Shown piece by piece: positions 7,479 through 15,475 of a stretch of DNA of 26,274 bases. The notes beneath the pieces were generated by a model, which made no database searches, had not been told where the DNA came from, and saw nothing but the letters and a program-made list of their open reading frames with translations. The translations under genes were made by a program, and so were the position numbers. Origin of the DNA: an uncultured Nostocoides sp. (lineage in GTDB: Bacteria; Actinomycetota; Actinomycetes; Actinomycetales; Dermatophilaceae); NCBI GenBank assembly GCA_936931335.1, contig CAKZIH010000003.1, positions 1 through 26,274 of the forward strand, read 5' to 3'. Numbering within the stretch: the stretch's first letter is position 1; every line of letters begins with the position of its first letter.

Positions 7479-8798
7479 TCAGCAGGTCTCGATCAACCGG
7501 CGCAGCACGCGGGTGCCGAACTCCAAGGCAGACACCGGGACTCGCTCATCGACGCCGTGGAACATCGGCGCGAAATCGAGATCTGCGGGCAATTGCAGCG
7601 GCGCGAAGCCATACCCGGTGATGCCCAGCCGGGACAAGGCCTTGTTGTCGGTGCCCCCGGAGAGGCAATAGGGCAGCACCTGCGCCTGCGGGTCCTCCGC
7701 CTGGATGGCGGCGATCATCGCCTCCACTAGGTCGCCATCGAAGGGGGCGTCCAAGGCGATGTCCTGGTGCCGGATCTCGATCTCGACATGCTCGCCCGCC
7801 AGGTCGGTAAGCGTCTTGAGCACCGTCTCGTCGTGCCCGGGCAGGAAGCGACAATCGAGAGAGGCGTGGGCATCCCCCGGGATGACATTGTGCTTATAGC
7901 CCGCGTCGAGCATGGTGAAATTCGCGGTATCCCGCAGGGTGCCGCGCACGAAACCGGCCGCGCCGCCCAGGTGGGCGAGTAGCGGGTCGAGGTCGCCACC
8001 GGCATACGCAGTCCCGGTGAGTTCGGCGACGCCGTCGAGCAGCTCCTGGACAGAGGGGATGAACTTTTGTGGCCATTCGTGGGCGTCGATGCGGGCGATC
8101 GCCTGGGCGAGGCGGACGACCGGGTTCTCGTCATTGGGAACCGAGCCGTGGCCGGCGCGGCCGCGCGCGATCAGGCGCAGCCAGAGAATGCCCTTTTCGG
8201 CGGTCTGGAGCAGGTATGCCCGTCGCTCCCCCTCCGCGGTGGGGAGGGTGACGCTGTAGCCACCGACCTCACTGATGGCCTCGGTGACGCCGTCGAAGAT
8301 CTCCGGGTGGTTCTCCACGACCCACTGCGAGCCCTGGACTCCACCGGCCTCTTCGTCGGCGAAAAAGCCGAAGACGAGGTCTCGGGGCGGGGTCTGGCCC
8401 GAGCGGGCAAGCTCGCGGGCCGTGGCCAGCAGCATGGCGTCCATGCCCTTCATGTCGACCGCGCCGCGCCCCCAGATGCAGCCATCGCGCTGTTCACCCG
8501 AGAAGGGATCAACCTGCCAATCCTCGGCGTTGGCGGGCACCACATCGAGGTGGCCGTGCAGGGCGAGGCCGCCGCGGGTGCGGTCGGCACCGGGGATGCG
8601 CACGAACACGCTGACGCGCCCCGGCTCGGCCTCGAACACCTGGGGCTCAAGACCGACCTCGCGCAGCTGCGCAACGACATACGCGGCGGCGGCGGACTCA
8701 TCGCCCTTGCCCTCGCCGTAGTTGCTCGAGTCGATCCGGATGAGCTCCTGGCAGATGCGGACGACCTCGTCCTGTGCCCGGGTCATTGCTGCGGTCAC
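7479..8798 (-). CDS. M20 family metallopeptidase/amidohydrolase
   Basis: The 439-residue protein has the M20 two-zinc layout. LHGHLDVVPANAEDW near residue 80 supplies the first His and the bridging-side Asp. WGRGAVDMKGM follows with the bridging Asp. FFADEEAGG carries the general-base Glu pair, EVGGYS a further ligand region, and MFHGVDERVP near the C-terminus the last His. A lid/dimerisation domain lies between (RGRAGHGSVPNDENPVV). The closest named groups are ArgE/DapE/CPG2-like peptidases acting on N-acyl or dipeptide substrates. The exact substrate is unknown, and it is too divergent from DapE to be called that. The GTG at 8798 overlaps the lipoprotein stop (GTGA), so the two genes are probably translationally coupled. 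A second start, ATG, lies four codons in. Confidence 0.92.
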   Translation of the reverse strand: MTAAMTRAQDEVVRICQELIRIDSSNYGEGKGDESAAAAYVVAQLREVGLEPQVFEAEPGRVSVFVRIPGADRTRGGLALHGHLDVVPANAEDWQVDPFSGEQRDGCIWGRGAVDMKGMDAMLLATARELARSGQTPPRDLVFGFFADEEAGGVQGSQWVVENHPEIFDGVTEAISEVGGYSVTLPTAEGERRAYLLQTAEKGILWLRLIARGRAGHGSVPNDENPVVRLAQAIARIDAHEWPQKFIPSVQELLDGVAELTGTAYAGGDLDPLLAHLGGAAGFVRGTLRDTANFTMLDAGYKHNVIPGDAHASLDCRFLPGHDETVLKTLTDLAGEHVEIEIRHQDIALDAPFDGDLVEAMIAAIQAEDPQAQVLPYCLSGGTDNKALSRLGITGYGFAPLQLPADLDFAPMFHGVDERVPVSALEFGTRVLRRLIETC

Positions 8799-9289
8799 GG
8801 GGTGCAGACGCGCTCGAGGTCCTTGGCCAGCGCAGTGGTCTTGTCGGACAGCGTCTTGCCAACCTCGATTGCCTTGTCACCGGTGGCCCCGATGGCCGAC
8901 TTGGCAGCGGACTCCACCTCGGTGTAGCCGGCCTTGAGCTCCTCGGGGAGCTTGTCGACCACTCCGGCGGGGAATGCCTTGGCGAAAGCGGCCTGGTCGA
9001 ACTGGCCGCTCATCACATCGAGCCCGGAGGAGGCGAAGTTGAGCATCGCGCCGGCCGCATCGACGCACTTGCCCGCGTTGTAGGTACCCGCACCACCGGC
9101 CGAAGTGGACGAGGACGACGTGCTGCTCATCGACGAGGAGGAACTGCTGGCAGCGGGGGTGGACGAGCTGGCGGAGGACGCCGACCCGGTGACCTGGGTG
9201 GTCGTCGTGGAATCGCCGGTGTTGCTCCCGCAGGCGGTCAGGGCAAGACCGGCGACGGTCATGGCGATGGCGGCGGTGCGGATACTCAT
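8795..9289 (-). CDS. Secreted lipoprotein, Ser/Thr-rich, paralogue of the 9382-9840 gene
   Basis: The ATG at 9289 gives a 164-residue protein with a short basic N-terminus (MSIRTAAIAMTVAG) and a lipobox ALTAC, so the cysteine should be lipidated and the protein anchored outside the cytoplasmic membrane. A Ser/Thr/Ala linker of about 40 residues follows, then a helical domain of about 100 residues (KCVDAAGAMLNFASSG to LERVCTP) with one Cys near each end that may form a disulfide. The domain aligns with the neighbouring lipoprotein, for example AFPAGVVDKLPEEL against AFPAGTVDKIPAGL. I do not recognise a named family. GGGGGA six bases before the ATG is the ribosome-binding site. Its TGA overlaps the GTG of the M20 peptidase. 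Confidence 0.85.
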   Translation of the reverse strand: MSIRTAAIAMTVAGLALTACGSNTGDSTTTTQVTGSASSASSSTPAASSSSSSMSSTSSSSTSAGGAGTYNAGKCVDAAGAMLNFASSGLDVMSGQFDQAAFAKAFPAGVVDKLPEELKAGYTEVESAAKSAIGATGDKAIEVGKTLSDKTTALAKDLERVCTP

Positions 9290-9301
9290 GGATTCCCCCA
9301 G

Positions 9302-9330
9302 GGATAGCGACGAATGACGATTTGTCACAA
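9302..9330 (-). promoter_or_regulatory. Putative promoter of the lipoprotein-M20 peptidase operon
   Basis: TTGTGA (9330-9325) and CTATCC (9307-9302) are separated by 17 bases, ahead of the ribosome-binding site for the ATG at 9289. The boxes match consensus only partly. The region is more AT-rich than its surroundings. Confidence 0.35.
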
Positions 9331-9359
9331 TCACCCTAATGTCTCCACCAGGTCAGAGC

Positions 9360-9392
9360 GCGCGACCTGATCGAGCCCGGATCACGGCGCGC
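9360..9392 (-). terminator. Stem-loop at the end of the second lipoprotein gene
   Basis: Two 13-base arms (9360-9372 and 9380-9392) pair at 11 of 13 positions around a 7-base loop, and the stop codon of the 9382-9840 gene lies within the structure. No T-run follows. It may separate this gene from the next lipoprotein. Confidence 0.3.
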
Positions 9393-9840
9393 AGGTGGCC
9401 TGCATCTCGGTGGAGTACTTGCTCATTGCGGTGCCGAAGGTGTCGGCCGCCGTCTCCATCTTGTCCCGGGACAGGCCGACCAACGCCCTGGCCTGGGTCT
9501 CCAGGTCGGTGTAGAGGGGCTGCAGGCCCGCCGGGATCTTGTCGACAGTGCCCGCGGGGAATGCCGTGTCCACGGCGCTCTGATCCACCGACCCGGACAT
9601 GGCAGCGAACTGCACCTCTCGGATCCTCAGGGCGGCCGAACTGGCCTCCACGCACGCGTCCATGTCCGATCCGCTTGGGGCGGCTGCGGACGTCGAAGAG
9701 GCTGCGGATGAGGTACCGCTCGACGCGGGAGCAGACGCCGAGGAGGTGGTGCTCGTCGTCGCGGTGTCGGCGTCATTGCTGCACGCGGCGAGGGCGAGAC
9801 CCGCGACGGTCACGGCAAGGGCGGCGTTGCGCAAAGTCAT
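9382..9840 (-). CDS. Secreted lipoprotein, paralogue of the 8795-9289 gene
   Basis: The ATG at 9840, with GGAGA 8 bases upstream, gives 152 residues. The signal peptide MTLRNAALAVTVAGLALAAC ends in a lipobox (LAAC), and a Ser/Thr/Ala linker follows. The C-terminal domain matches the neighbour residue by residue in places: a Cys near its start (DACVEASSAALRI), the AFPAGxVDKxP segment, and a Cys three residues from the end (TCAP against VCTP). The two genes are therefore a tandem duplication that has diverged a good deal. It has no enzymatic motif. A function in the cell envelope is all that can be said. Confidence 0.84.
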   Translation of the reverse strand: MTLRNAALAVTVAGLALAACSNDADTATTSTTSSASAPASSGTSSAASSTSAAAPSGSDMDACVEASSAALRIREVQFAAMSGSVDQSAVDTAFPAGTVDKIPAGLQPLYTDLETQARALVGLSRDKMETAADTFGTAMSKYSTEMQATCAP

Positions 9841-9985
9841 ACGAAATTTCTCCAGGCAGGGATCGGACAATGATCCCGGCAAACTCTAGGCGCGGGCCGG
9901 GCGATACGCCGTTTATGTCCACGGATGGCTGCGCTGAGCTCAAGGGCACGGACGCGCTCGAGATCCGTGACCAAGCCGCCCGAGG

Positions 9986-11077
9986 TCAGGTTGGACGCAG
10001 GATCGCACTCAGGTCGTAGCTCGCGACTTCCTCCAGTTGGGCATAGGTGCACGACTCCGGGTCGCGGTCGGGCCGCCACCGCTTGAACTGCGCGGTATGC
10101 CGGAACCGTCGCCCCTCCATGTGGTCATAACCCACCTCGAGGACCCGCTCGGGGCGCAGCGGGATGAAGGAGAGATCCTTGCCAGCGCTCCAGCGGCTCT
10201 GGGTGCCCGGGGTGCGGTCCGGATTGGCGATCGCCCACTCCGCCCACTCCCCCCAGGGGTGGCCGTCCAGGTCATGAGTGAGGGGCTCCAGCTCGGTGAT
10301 CAGCGCGGCCCGCTTGGCGGCGGTGAAGGAGGCGCTGACGCCGACGTGTTGCAGGTGGCCCTCATCGTCATACAGGCCGAGCAGGAGCGAGCCGAGCAGC
10401 GGGTTGTCGGGGGTGGAATTCTTGTGCAGCCGGTAGCCGGCGAGGACGACGTCCGCGGTCCGCGCCTGCTTGATCTTGATCATGGTCCGCGCATTGGGGG
10501 CGTATGCCGCGCCCAGCGGCTTGGCGATCACCCCGTCCAGGCCGGCGCCCTCGAAGGTCTGAAACCAGTCCTGCGCCACGCCGGTATCCGTCGTCGTGCG
10601 GGTGACGTGGATCGTCTCGCTGTCCCGAGTGAGCACGTCGACGAGGCGGGCGCGGCGCTCGGCGAAGGGGGCGGCCATCAGGTCCTCGTCGCCGAGGGCG
10701 AGGAGGTCGAAGGCGACATACTGCGCCGGCGTCTGCTCGCTGAGCATGGTGATCCGGGACGCGGCCGGGTGGATCCGCTCCTGGAGCACCTCGAACTTCA
10801 GCCGGTCCCCTAGCGCGACGAAGATCTCGCCATCGAGGACCACCTTCTCGGGCAGGCACTCTCTTAGCGCCGCAACGACTTCGGGGAAGTAGCGGGTCAG
10901 CGGCTTGGTGTTGCGGGAGGCGAGCTCGATCTCGTCGCCGTCCTTGAAGACCAGGCACCGGAAGCCATCCCACTTCGGCTCGAACGACAGCCCGCCGTCG
11001 AACTTCGCCGGGTCCGGTATGCCGGCCGCCGACTTCGCGAGCATCGGCTGCACGGGCGGCATCACGGGCAGATCCAT
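9986..11077 (-). CDS. ligC: ATP-dependent DNA ligase, LigC type
   Basis: The 363-residue protein carries the nucleotidyltransferase motifs of ATP-dependent DNA ligases: motif I EPKWDGFR with the adenylated Lys at residue 35, motif III LDGEIF, motif IIIa FDLLALGD, motif IV LDGVIAK, and motif V MIKIK. An OB-fold with motif VI-like HTAQFKRWRPDRD follows at the C-terminus. Length and order match mycobacterial LigC (about 358 residues), a stand-alone ligase used in base-excision and gap repair, rather than LigD, because no polymerase or nuclease domain is attached. The start is family-like (MDLPVMPPVQPMLAK), and TAGGCT 7 bases upstream suggests a leaderless message. Downstream, 9841-9985 holds no gene that I can see. 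Confidence 0.94.
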   Translation of the reverse strand: MDLPVMPPVQPMLAKSAAGIPDPAKFDGGLSFEPKWDGFRCLVFKDGDEIELASRNTKPLTRYFPEVVAALRECLPEKVVLDGEIFVALGDRLKFEVLQERIHPAASRITMLSEQTPAQYVAFDLLALGDEDLMAAPFAERRARLVDVLTRDSETIHVTRTTTDTGVAQDWFQTFEGAGLDGVIAKPLGAAYAPNARTMIKIKQARTADVVLAGYRLHKNSTPDNPLLGSLLLGLYDDEGHLQHVGVSASFTAAKRAALITELEPLTHDLDGHPWGEWAEWAIANPDRTPGTQSRWSAGKDLSFIPLRPERVLEVGYDHMEGRRFRHTAQFKRWRPDRDPESCTYAQLEEVASYDLSAILRPT

Positions 11078-11084
11078 ACCGGCG

Positions 11085-11090
11085 AGCCTA
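11085..11090 (-). promoter_or_regulatory. Putative -10 box (TAGGCT) of ligC
   Basis: TAGGCT is followed by seven bases and the ligC ATG. The identical hexamer precedes the mshC operon. Confidence 0.4.
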
Positions 11091-11131
11091 TTGGCTCAGG
11101 GTCGTGGGGAGATTAGCCGTGGCGTCACGGC

Positions 11132-13792
11132 TCACTCCCAGGGCGCAAGGTCGATCGCGGTGAACACCGGCTCGCCGGCATCGTCGGTGGCGGCCAGGTC
11201 CAGGGTCGCAGTGATCCGCCAGTCCCGGTCGCCGTCGGGGTCCTCCAGGATCTGGGTGACGGTCCACTCTCCCGGCGCCTCGCTGATCTGCAGGTATGCC
11301 GGCCCCCGCGCCTCCGGTCCGGTGCCCACATCCGCATACTCGGCGAAGTACTCCTCGCCGGCCTCGCGCCACTGCGCCTCGGTGAGTAGACCGTCGAGGG
11401 CGGCCAGGGCGGCATACCGGCGCAAGGCCAGGAGCTCTACGCGCCGGAACATGCTGCGCCGCACCATGACTCGCAGGGCGCGCGGGTTCGCGGACAGGGC
11501 GCGGCCGGTGTCGGGGCGCACCGCCGTCTCCTCCTCCGCCGGGTTGATCAGCGCTTCCCATTCGTCGACCAGGCTGGAGTCGGTCTGCCGGATCAGCTCG
11601 CCGAGCCATTCGAGCAGGTCGTCGAACTCGTCGGTGCGATAACCGCTCGGGACCGTCTGGCGCAGCGCGCGATAGGCGTCGGAGAGATAGCGCAGCAGGA
11701 TGCCCTCGGCGCGGGCGAGCTGGTAGCGCTGTACATACTCCGCGAAGGTCATCGCCCCCTCATACATCTCGCGGACGATGGACTTGGGCGAGAGCCCGAT
11801 CTCATAGACCCACGGGTGGCTCTGCCGATAAATCGCGAACGCCTCGGTGAGCTCGTCCGCCAATGGTTTCGGCCAGGTGACCTCGTCGAGAAGTTCGAGC
11901 CGCTCCTCGTATTCCAGGCCGTCGGCCTTCATCTCGGCGACCGCCTCGCCGCGAGCGGCGAACTGCTGGGCCATGAGCACCGGCCGAGGCTCCTCGAGCG
12001 TCGCCTCGATGACGCTCACCACGTCGAGGGCGTAGTCGGGCTCGTCCTCCTGGAGCACGTCGAGCACGGCGAGGGCGAAGGCGGACAGCGGCTGGTTGAG
12101 GGCGAAGCCGTCCTGCAGGTCCTCCACCACGCGGTATGCCGTGGCCAGCACCCCCCGCACGTCCAGCGGTCCCGCGGAACCGATCTCGGCGACCACCTCG
12201 GGCGGGGCACCCTCGGCCTCCGCCTCGGCGGCCAACTCCGCCTCCGCCGCGCGCTGCTCGACGGGTTCGTCGAGGACCTCCTGCGGCTCGCGCACCGGCA
12301 CGGTGACCTCGAAGCCGGGTTCGCCGTCGACCGGTTCGACGACATCGGCGGCCTCCAGCGAGGCGATGATCTGCGCCGCCCGGACGATGAGATGGCTCTG
12401 TGACTCCGGGGTTTCGTGGTTGTCCTGCAAGACGATCCGCATGGCCTCGCCCTGGCCCTCCACCTGTGCCAGCAGGTTGAGCAGCATCGAATGGGTGACC
12501 CGCATCCGGGAGCGGAGCGGCTCCGGCGGCGCGGCGAGCAGCCGGTCGAAGGTGGCCTCGGTGTAGCTGAGCTGTCCCTCGGGCGGGGCCTTGCGGACCA
12601 CCTTGCGGCGCTTCTTCGGGTCGTCGCCGGCCTTGATCAGCGCGCGGTGGTTCTCGATGACGTGCTCGGGGGCCTGGACGACGACATACCCATGGGTGTC
12701 ATAGCCGGCGCGGCCCGCCCGGCCGGCGATCTGGTGGAACTCGCGGGCGCGCAGCACGCGCATCCGGCGGCCGTCGTATTTGACGAGCGAGGTGAGCAGC
12801 ACGCTGCGGATGGGGACATTGATCCCGACCCCGAGGGTGTCGGTGCCGCAGACCACCTTGAGCAGGCCCGCCTGGGCGAGGGTCTCCACGAGCCGGCGAT
12901 ATTTGGGCAGCATGCCCGCGTGGTGCACGCCGATCCCGTGCAGCACAGTGCGTTTCAAAGTGGTGCCGAAGCCCTTGCCGAACCGGAAGCCGCCGATGAG
13001 GCGCTTGATCTCGTCCTTTTCGGCGCTCGTGCAGACATTGACCGACATCAGCGCCTGGGCGCGCTCGATCGCGGCCTGCTGGGTGAAGTGGACGACATAG
13101 ATCGGAGCCTTGCCGTCGTGCAGCAGGTTCTCGATGGTCTCGTGGATGGGGGTGAGCACCCACTCGTGGTCAAGCGGGACCGGGCGCTGGGCCGCGGTGA
13201 CCGTCGTGGTCTCGCGGCCGGTGCGCCGGGTCAGGTCCGCCTCGAACGGCGTGGTGTCGCCCAGGGTCGCGGACATCAGCAGGAACTGGGTGTCGGGCAG
13301 CAGGAGCAGCGGCACCTGCCAGGCCCAGCCGCGATCGGGCTCGGCATAGAAGTGGAACTCGTCCATCACCACGACCCCGATGTCGAGCCGATCCCGGTCG
13401 CGCAGAGCGGAATTGGCGAGCACCTCGGCGGTGGCGCAGATGATCGGCGCGTCCGGGTTCACCGTGGCGTCGCCGGTGAGCATGCCGACATTCGCGGCGC
13501 CGAAAATCGCGATCAGGTCGAAGAACTTCTCCGACACCAGTGCCTTGATCGGGGCGGTGTACCAACTGCGCCGGCCTTCGGCATATGCCGCGGCGTGCGC
13601 CGCCACCGCGACGAGCGACTTCCCGGAGCCGGTGGGCGTCGCCAGGATGACATTGGCCCCGGTCAACAGCGCGAGGATCGCCTCTTCCTGGGCGGGATAG
13701 AGGGTCAACCCGCGCCCAGCCACCCAGTCGGAGAAGGCCGAGAGGGTCTCCTCGGCGTCCGCGGCGTCATCAAGAGAGGAGGCGAGGGACAT
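11132..13792 (-). CDS. DEAD/DEAH-box helicase with DUF3516-type C-terminal domain (Ski2-like)
   Basis: The 886-residue enzyme has superfamily 2 helicase motifs in order: Q-like YPAQEEAILAL, Walker A TPTGSGKS, motif Ia APIKALVSEKF, DEFH box in VVMDEFHFY, motif III LMSATL, then in the second RecA domain VVCGTDTLGVGIN and motif VI HQIAGRAGRAGYD. GRAGRAGYD and the long helical C-terminus resemble Ski2/Mtr4-type RNA helicases. The C-terminal half matches the actinobacterial DUF3516 pattern. An Ala/Glu-rich linker (EQRAAEAELAAEAEAEG) separates the parts. Role: probably ATP-driven RNA or RNA/DNA unwinding, in turnover or ribosome metabolism, not proven. ATGs at 13828 and 13813 are alternative starts. 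The ATG at 13792 (MSLASS) is favoured because GACAAT lies 9 bases upstream. Confidence 0.9.
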   Translation of the reverse strand: MSLASSLDDAADAEETLSAFSDWVAGRGLTLYPAQEEAILALLTGANVILATPTGSGKSLVAVAAHAAAYAEGRRSWYTAPIKALVSEKFFDLIAIFGAANVGMLTGDATVNPDAPIICATAEVLANSALRDRDRLDIGVVVMDEFHFYAEPDRGWAWQVPLLLLPDTQFLLMSATLGDTTPFEADLTRRTGRETTTVTAAQRPVPLDHEWVLTPIHETIENLLHDGKAPIYVVHFTQQAAIERAQALMSVNVCTSAEKDEIKRLIGGFRFGKGFGTTLKRTVLHGIGVHHAGMLPKYRRLVETLAQAGLLKVVCGTDTLGVGINVPIRSVLLTSLVKYDGRRMRVLRAREFHQIAGRAGRAGYDTHGYVVVQAPEHVIENHRALIKAGDDPKKRRKVVRKAPPEGQLSYTEATFDRLLAAPPEPLRSRMRVTHSMLLNLLAQVEGQGEAMRIVLQDNHETPESQSHLIVRAAQIIASLEAADVVEPVDGEPGFEVTVPVREPQEVLDEPVEQRAAEAELAAEAEAEGAPPEVVAEIGSAGPLDVRGVLATAYRVVEDLQDGFALNQPLSAFALAVLDVLQEDEPDYALDVVSVIEATLEEPRPVLMAQQFAARGEAVAEMKADGLEYEERLELLDEVTWPKPLADELTEAFAIYRQSHPWVYEIGLSPKSIVREMYEGAMTFAEYVQRYQLARAEGILLRYLSDAYRALRQTVPSGYRTDEFDDLLEWLGELIRQTDSSLVDEWEALINPAEEETAVRPDTGRALSANPRALRVMVRRSMFRRVELLALRRYAALAALDGLLTEAQWREAGEEYFAEYADVGTGPEARGPAYLQISEAPGEWTVTQILEDPDGDRDWRITATLDLAATDDAGEPVFTAIDLAPWE

Positions 13793-13870
13793 GGTGTCGC
13801 CATTGTCCCCCATGCCCGGTGACGGCATACCCGGTGCGGCGGACTCCTCGGCGGCGTTCCGCGGTCATCG

Positions 13871-13898
13871 TTGGCAAAAGTGATAGCATTTAGATATC
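13871..13898 (+). promoter_or_regulatory. AT-rich promoter/operator candidate of the SPFH-RHH operon
   Basis: TTGGCA (13871-13876) followed after 16 bases by GATATC (13893-13898), or after 14 by TAGATA, could be a promoter. The stretch also has two related half-sites, GATAGC and GATATC, about one DNA turn apart, as would suit a ribbon-helix-helix repressor. The downstream RHH gene makes autoregulation plausible. It is by far the most AT-rich spot in this intergenic region. Confidence 0.4.
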
Positions 13899-13947
13899 GC
13901 CCCAGGAGGCCGGCCATCAGCCGCCCCAGGACTGAAGGGATGACCCC

Positions 13948-14913
13948 GTGAGCACTCCGATCGACACCCCGCCCGCCGACGCCCCCGACCCGGCCGGTGT
14001 GCCCGTCGGCCACCAGGGCGCGCGCGTCGAGGTCACCGAACGCCCCGCCTTCGCGATGAGCGGATTCATCGCGCTGCTGGTCGCCCTGCTCGCGCTCATC
14101 GGCGCGGGCGCGAGCGTCGCGCGGTCGGCGATAACGGCATACGACCATGTCCCGAGCGTGGGGTCGGTCGTGCTTGCGGTCGTCCTACTGCTCATCGGCC
14201 TGGTGTTGCTCACCTCGATGACGATCGTCCATCCCGGACAGAGCAAGGTGCTGCAGTTCTTCGGCCGGTATGCCGGGACCAACCGTCGCAGCGGCCTCTC
14301 GCTGGTGATGCCACTGACCACGAAGCACAGTGTCTCGTTGCGGGTCAACAACTTCGAGACGAATGCCCTCAAGGTCAATGACGCGAGCGGCAACCCGGTG
14401 GAGATCGCGGCGATCGTGGTCTGGCAGGTCGCCGACACTGCCAAGGCGGTCTTCGCCGTCGAGGACTACCCGAGCTTCGTGCGGGTGCAGTCCGAGGCCG
14501 CACTGCGGCACGTCGCCACCAGCTATCCGTATGACGATGCCTCCGGCAGCGGCGAGTCGCTGCGCGGGTCGACTGACATGGTGTCCGCGGAGCTGGCCAC
14601 CGAGGTCGCTGCCCGGGTCGCCATCGCCGGGCTGGAGATCATCGAGGTGCGGATCTCCCACCTCGCGTATGCCCCGGAGATCGCCCAGGCGATGCTGCGC
14701 CGTCAGCAGGCGGCTGCGGTCGTCTCGGCGCGGGCGCAGATCGTCGAGGGCGCGGTCGGCATGGTCGACCATGCGCTGGCCAAGCTCGAGGAGGACGGCA
14801 TCGTCGCCCTCGACGACGAGCGTCGCGCCGCGATGGTGTCCAACCTGCTCGTAGTGCTGTGCAGCGAGCAGAATGCCGCCCCCGTCCTCAACACCGGCAG
14901 CCTCTATACCTGA
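13948..14913 (+). CDS. SPFH/Band 7 domain membrane protein
   Basis: The 321-residue protein has a Pro/Ala-rich cytoplasmic N-terminus and two membrane segments at about 37-58 and 71-93. An SPFH domain follows, starting at IVHPGQSKVLQFFGRYAGT and including LRVNNFETNALKVNDASGNPVEIAAIVVWQVAD and the Glu/Ala-rich helix LRRQQAAAVVSARAQIVEGAV. SPFH proteins form large membrane-associated rings and help organise lipid domains or proteases. The partner of this actinobacterial subgroup is unknown. The GTG at 13948 has GAAGGG 8 bases upstream. The next gene begins 26 bases after its stop and encodes a ribbon-helix-helix protein, a pairing also seen in other actinobacteria. Confidence 0.92.
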   Translation: MSTPIDTPPADAPDPAGVPVGHQGARVEVTERPAFAMSGFIALLVALLALIGAGASVARSAITAYDHVPSVGSVVLAVVLLLIGLVLLTSMTIVHPGQSKVLQFFGRYAGTNRRSGLSLVMPLTTKHSVSLRVNNFETNALKVNDASGNPVEIAAIVVWQVADTAKAVFAVEDYPSFVRVQSEAALRHVATSYPYDDASGSGESLRGSTDMVSAELATEVAARVAIAGLEIIEVRISHLAYAPEIAQAMLRRQQAAAVVSARAQIVEGAVGMVDHALAKLEEDGIVALDDERRAAMVSNLLVVLCSEQNAAPVLNTGSLYT

Positions 14914-14939
14914 GGATCGGTAACGATGAAGGTGGGGCG

Positions 14940-15155
14940 ATGACGACCCCGTCGAAGCCGGAGCGGCGTCAGGTGCTGCTCCGGCTCGACCCTGCCATCC
15001 ATGACGCGCTCACCCGGTGGGCCGGCGACGAACTGCGCTCGGTGAATGCCCAGGTCGAAATGATCATCCGCCGCGCCCTCGCCGACGCCGGTCGCCTTCC
15101 CTCCCAAGTCAGTCCGCTCCCCCGGCGCGGCCGGCCGCCCAAGTCCTCGTCGTGA
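14940..15155 (+). CDS. Ribbon-helix-helix DNA-binding protein (Arc/HicB-like) with AT-hook-like tail
   Basis: The 71-residue protein starts at the ATG at 14940, where AAGGTGG gives a ribosome-binding site. RRQVLLRLDPAIHDALTRWA and SVNAQVEMIIRRAL give the strand-helix-helix of the Arc/MetJ fold: a beta strand that reads DNA bases, then two helices that form the dimer. The last ten residues contain PRRGRPPKSSS, an AT-hook core (GRP flanked by basic residues) that could grip an AT-rich minor groove. It is the second gene of the SPFH operon, 26 bases after it, and is likely to repress that operon. The AT-rich stretch at 13871-13898 is the obvious target. No toxin gene is next to it, so calling it an antitoxin would be unsupported. 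Confidence 0.87.
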   Translation: MTTPSKPERRQVLLRLDPAIHDALTRWAGDELRSVNAQVEMIIRRALADAGRLPSQVSPLPRRGRPPKSSS

Positions 15156-15166
15156 GCACGCCTCGG

Positions 15167-15196
15167 TTCGTATGCCGTCGCCACCAGTGCTAACCT
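15167..15196 (+). promoter_or_regulatory. Putative promoter of tRNA-Leu
   Basis: TTCGTA (15167-15172) and TAACCT (15191-15196) are separated by 18 bases. The -10 box fits TANNNT, and the -35 box is poor. This predicts a leader of about 38 bases before the mature tRNA. Confidence 0.35.
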
Positions 15197-15240
15197 CTTC
15201 CTTCGGTACGTCGGGCTCCGGCCTGGCGCACCGGTACCTC

Positions 15241-15324
15241 GTCCGGGTGGCGGAATTGGCAGACGCGCTAGCTTGAGGTGCTAGTCCCCTCACGGGGATG
15301 GGGGTTCAAGTCCCCCCTCGGACA
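15241..15324 (+). tRNA. tRNA-Leu (anticodon GAG)
   Basis: The full cloverleaf folds by eye. The acceptor stem is GTCCGGG with CTCGGAC (one G-T pair), the D-stem GCG/CGC, and the anticodon stem CTAGC/GCTAG around loop TTGAGGT, with the GAG anticodon at 15275-15277 reading CUC and CUU. A long variable arm (CCCC/GGGG) marks a class II tRNA, and the T-stem GGGGG/CCCCC encloses TTCAAGT. The discriminator base is A, as expected for Leu. The 3-prime CCA is not encoded (the gene continues CCG). Confidence 0.97.
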
Positions 15325-15350
15325 CCGTTTGATGTCTCAAGACATTGGTG

Positions 15351-15379
15351 ACAGGGCGAACCCGCTGGGTTCGCCCTGT
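15351..15379 (+). terminator. Strong terminator hairpin after tRNA-Leu
   Basis: A perfect 13-bp stem (15351-15363 with 15367-15379, ACAGGGCGAACCC) closes a 3-base GCT loop. It is followed by the T-rich TGCTGTTT. It lies 26 bases after the tRNA end and almost certainly ends its transcript. Confidence 0.8.
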
Positions 15380-15475
15380 TGCTGTTTCTGAGCCGGCGAG
15401 CACGCTGCTCGTGCGGGCCCTCGATGTAGCCGGCCGGCCGGACATACCGACGCTCACACTGCTTTGAGCCAGCGA

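Noticed and set aside
12416..13822. A 468-codon plus-strand frame opposite the helicase
   Set aside because: It is antisense to intact SF2 helicase motifs and has the His/Gly/Arg/Gln-rich composition typical of a shadow frame.
13940..13951. A three-codon upstream frame (ATG ACC CCG TGA) overlapping the SPFH GTG
   Set aside because: It uses the same ribosome-binding site as the SPFH gene but is placed too close to it, and is short enough to be chance.
14940..15155. Toxin-antitoxin module around the RHH gene
   Set aside because: The adjacent gene is an SPFH membrane protein and the other neighbour a tRNA. No toxin candidate is present.
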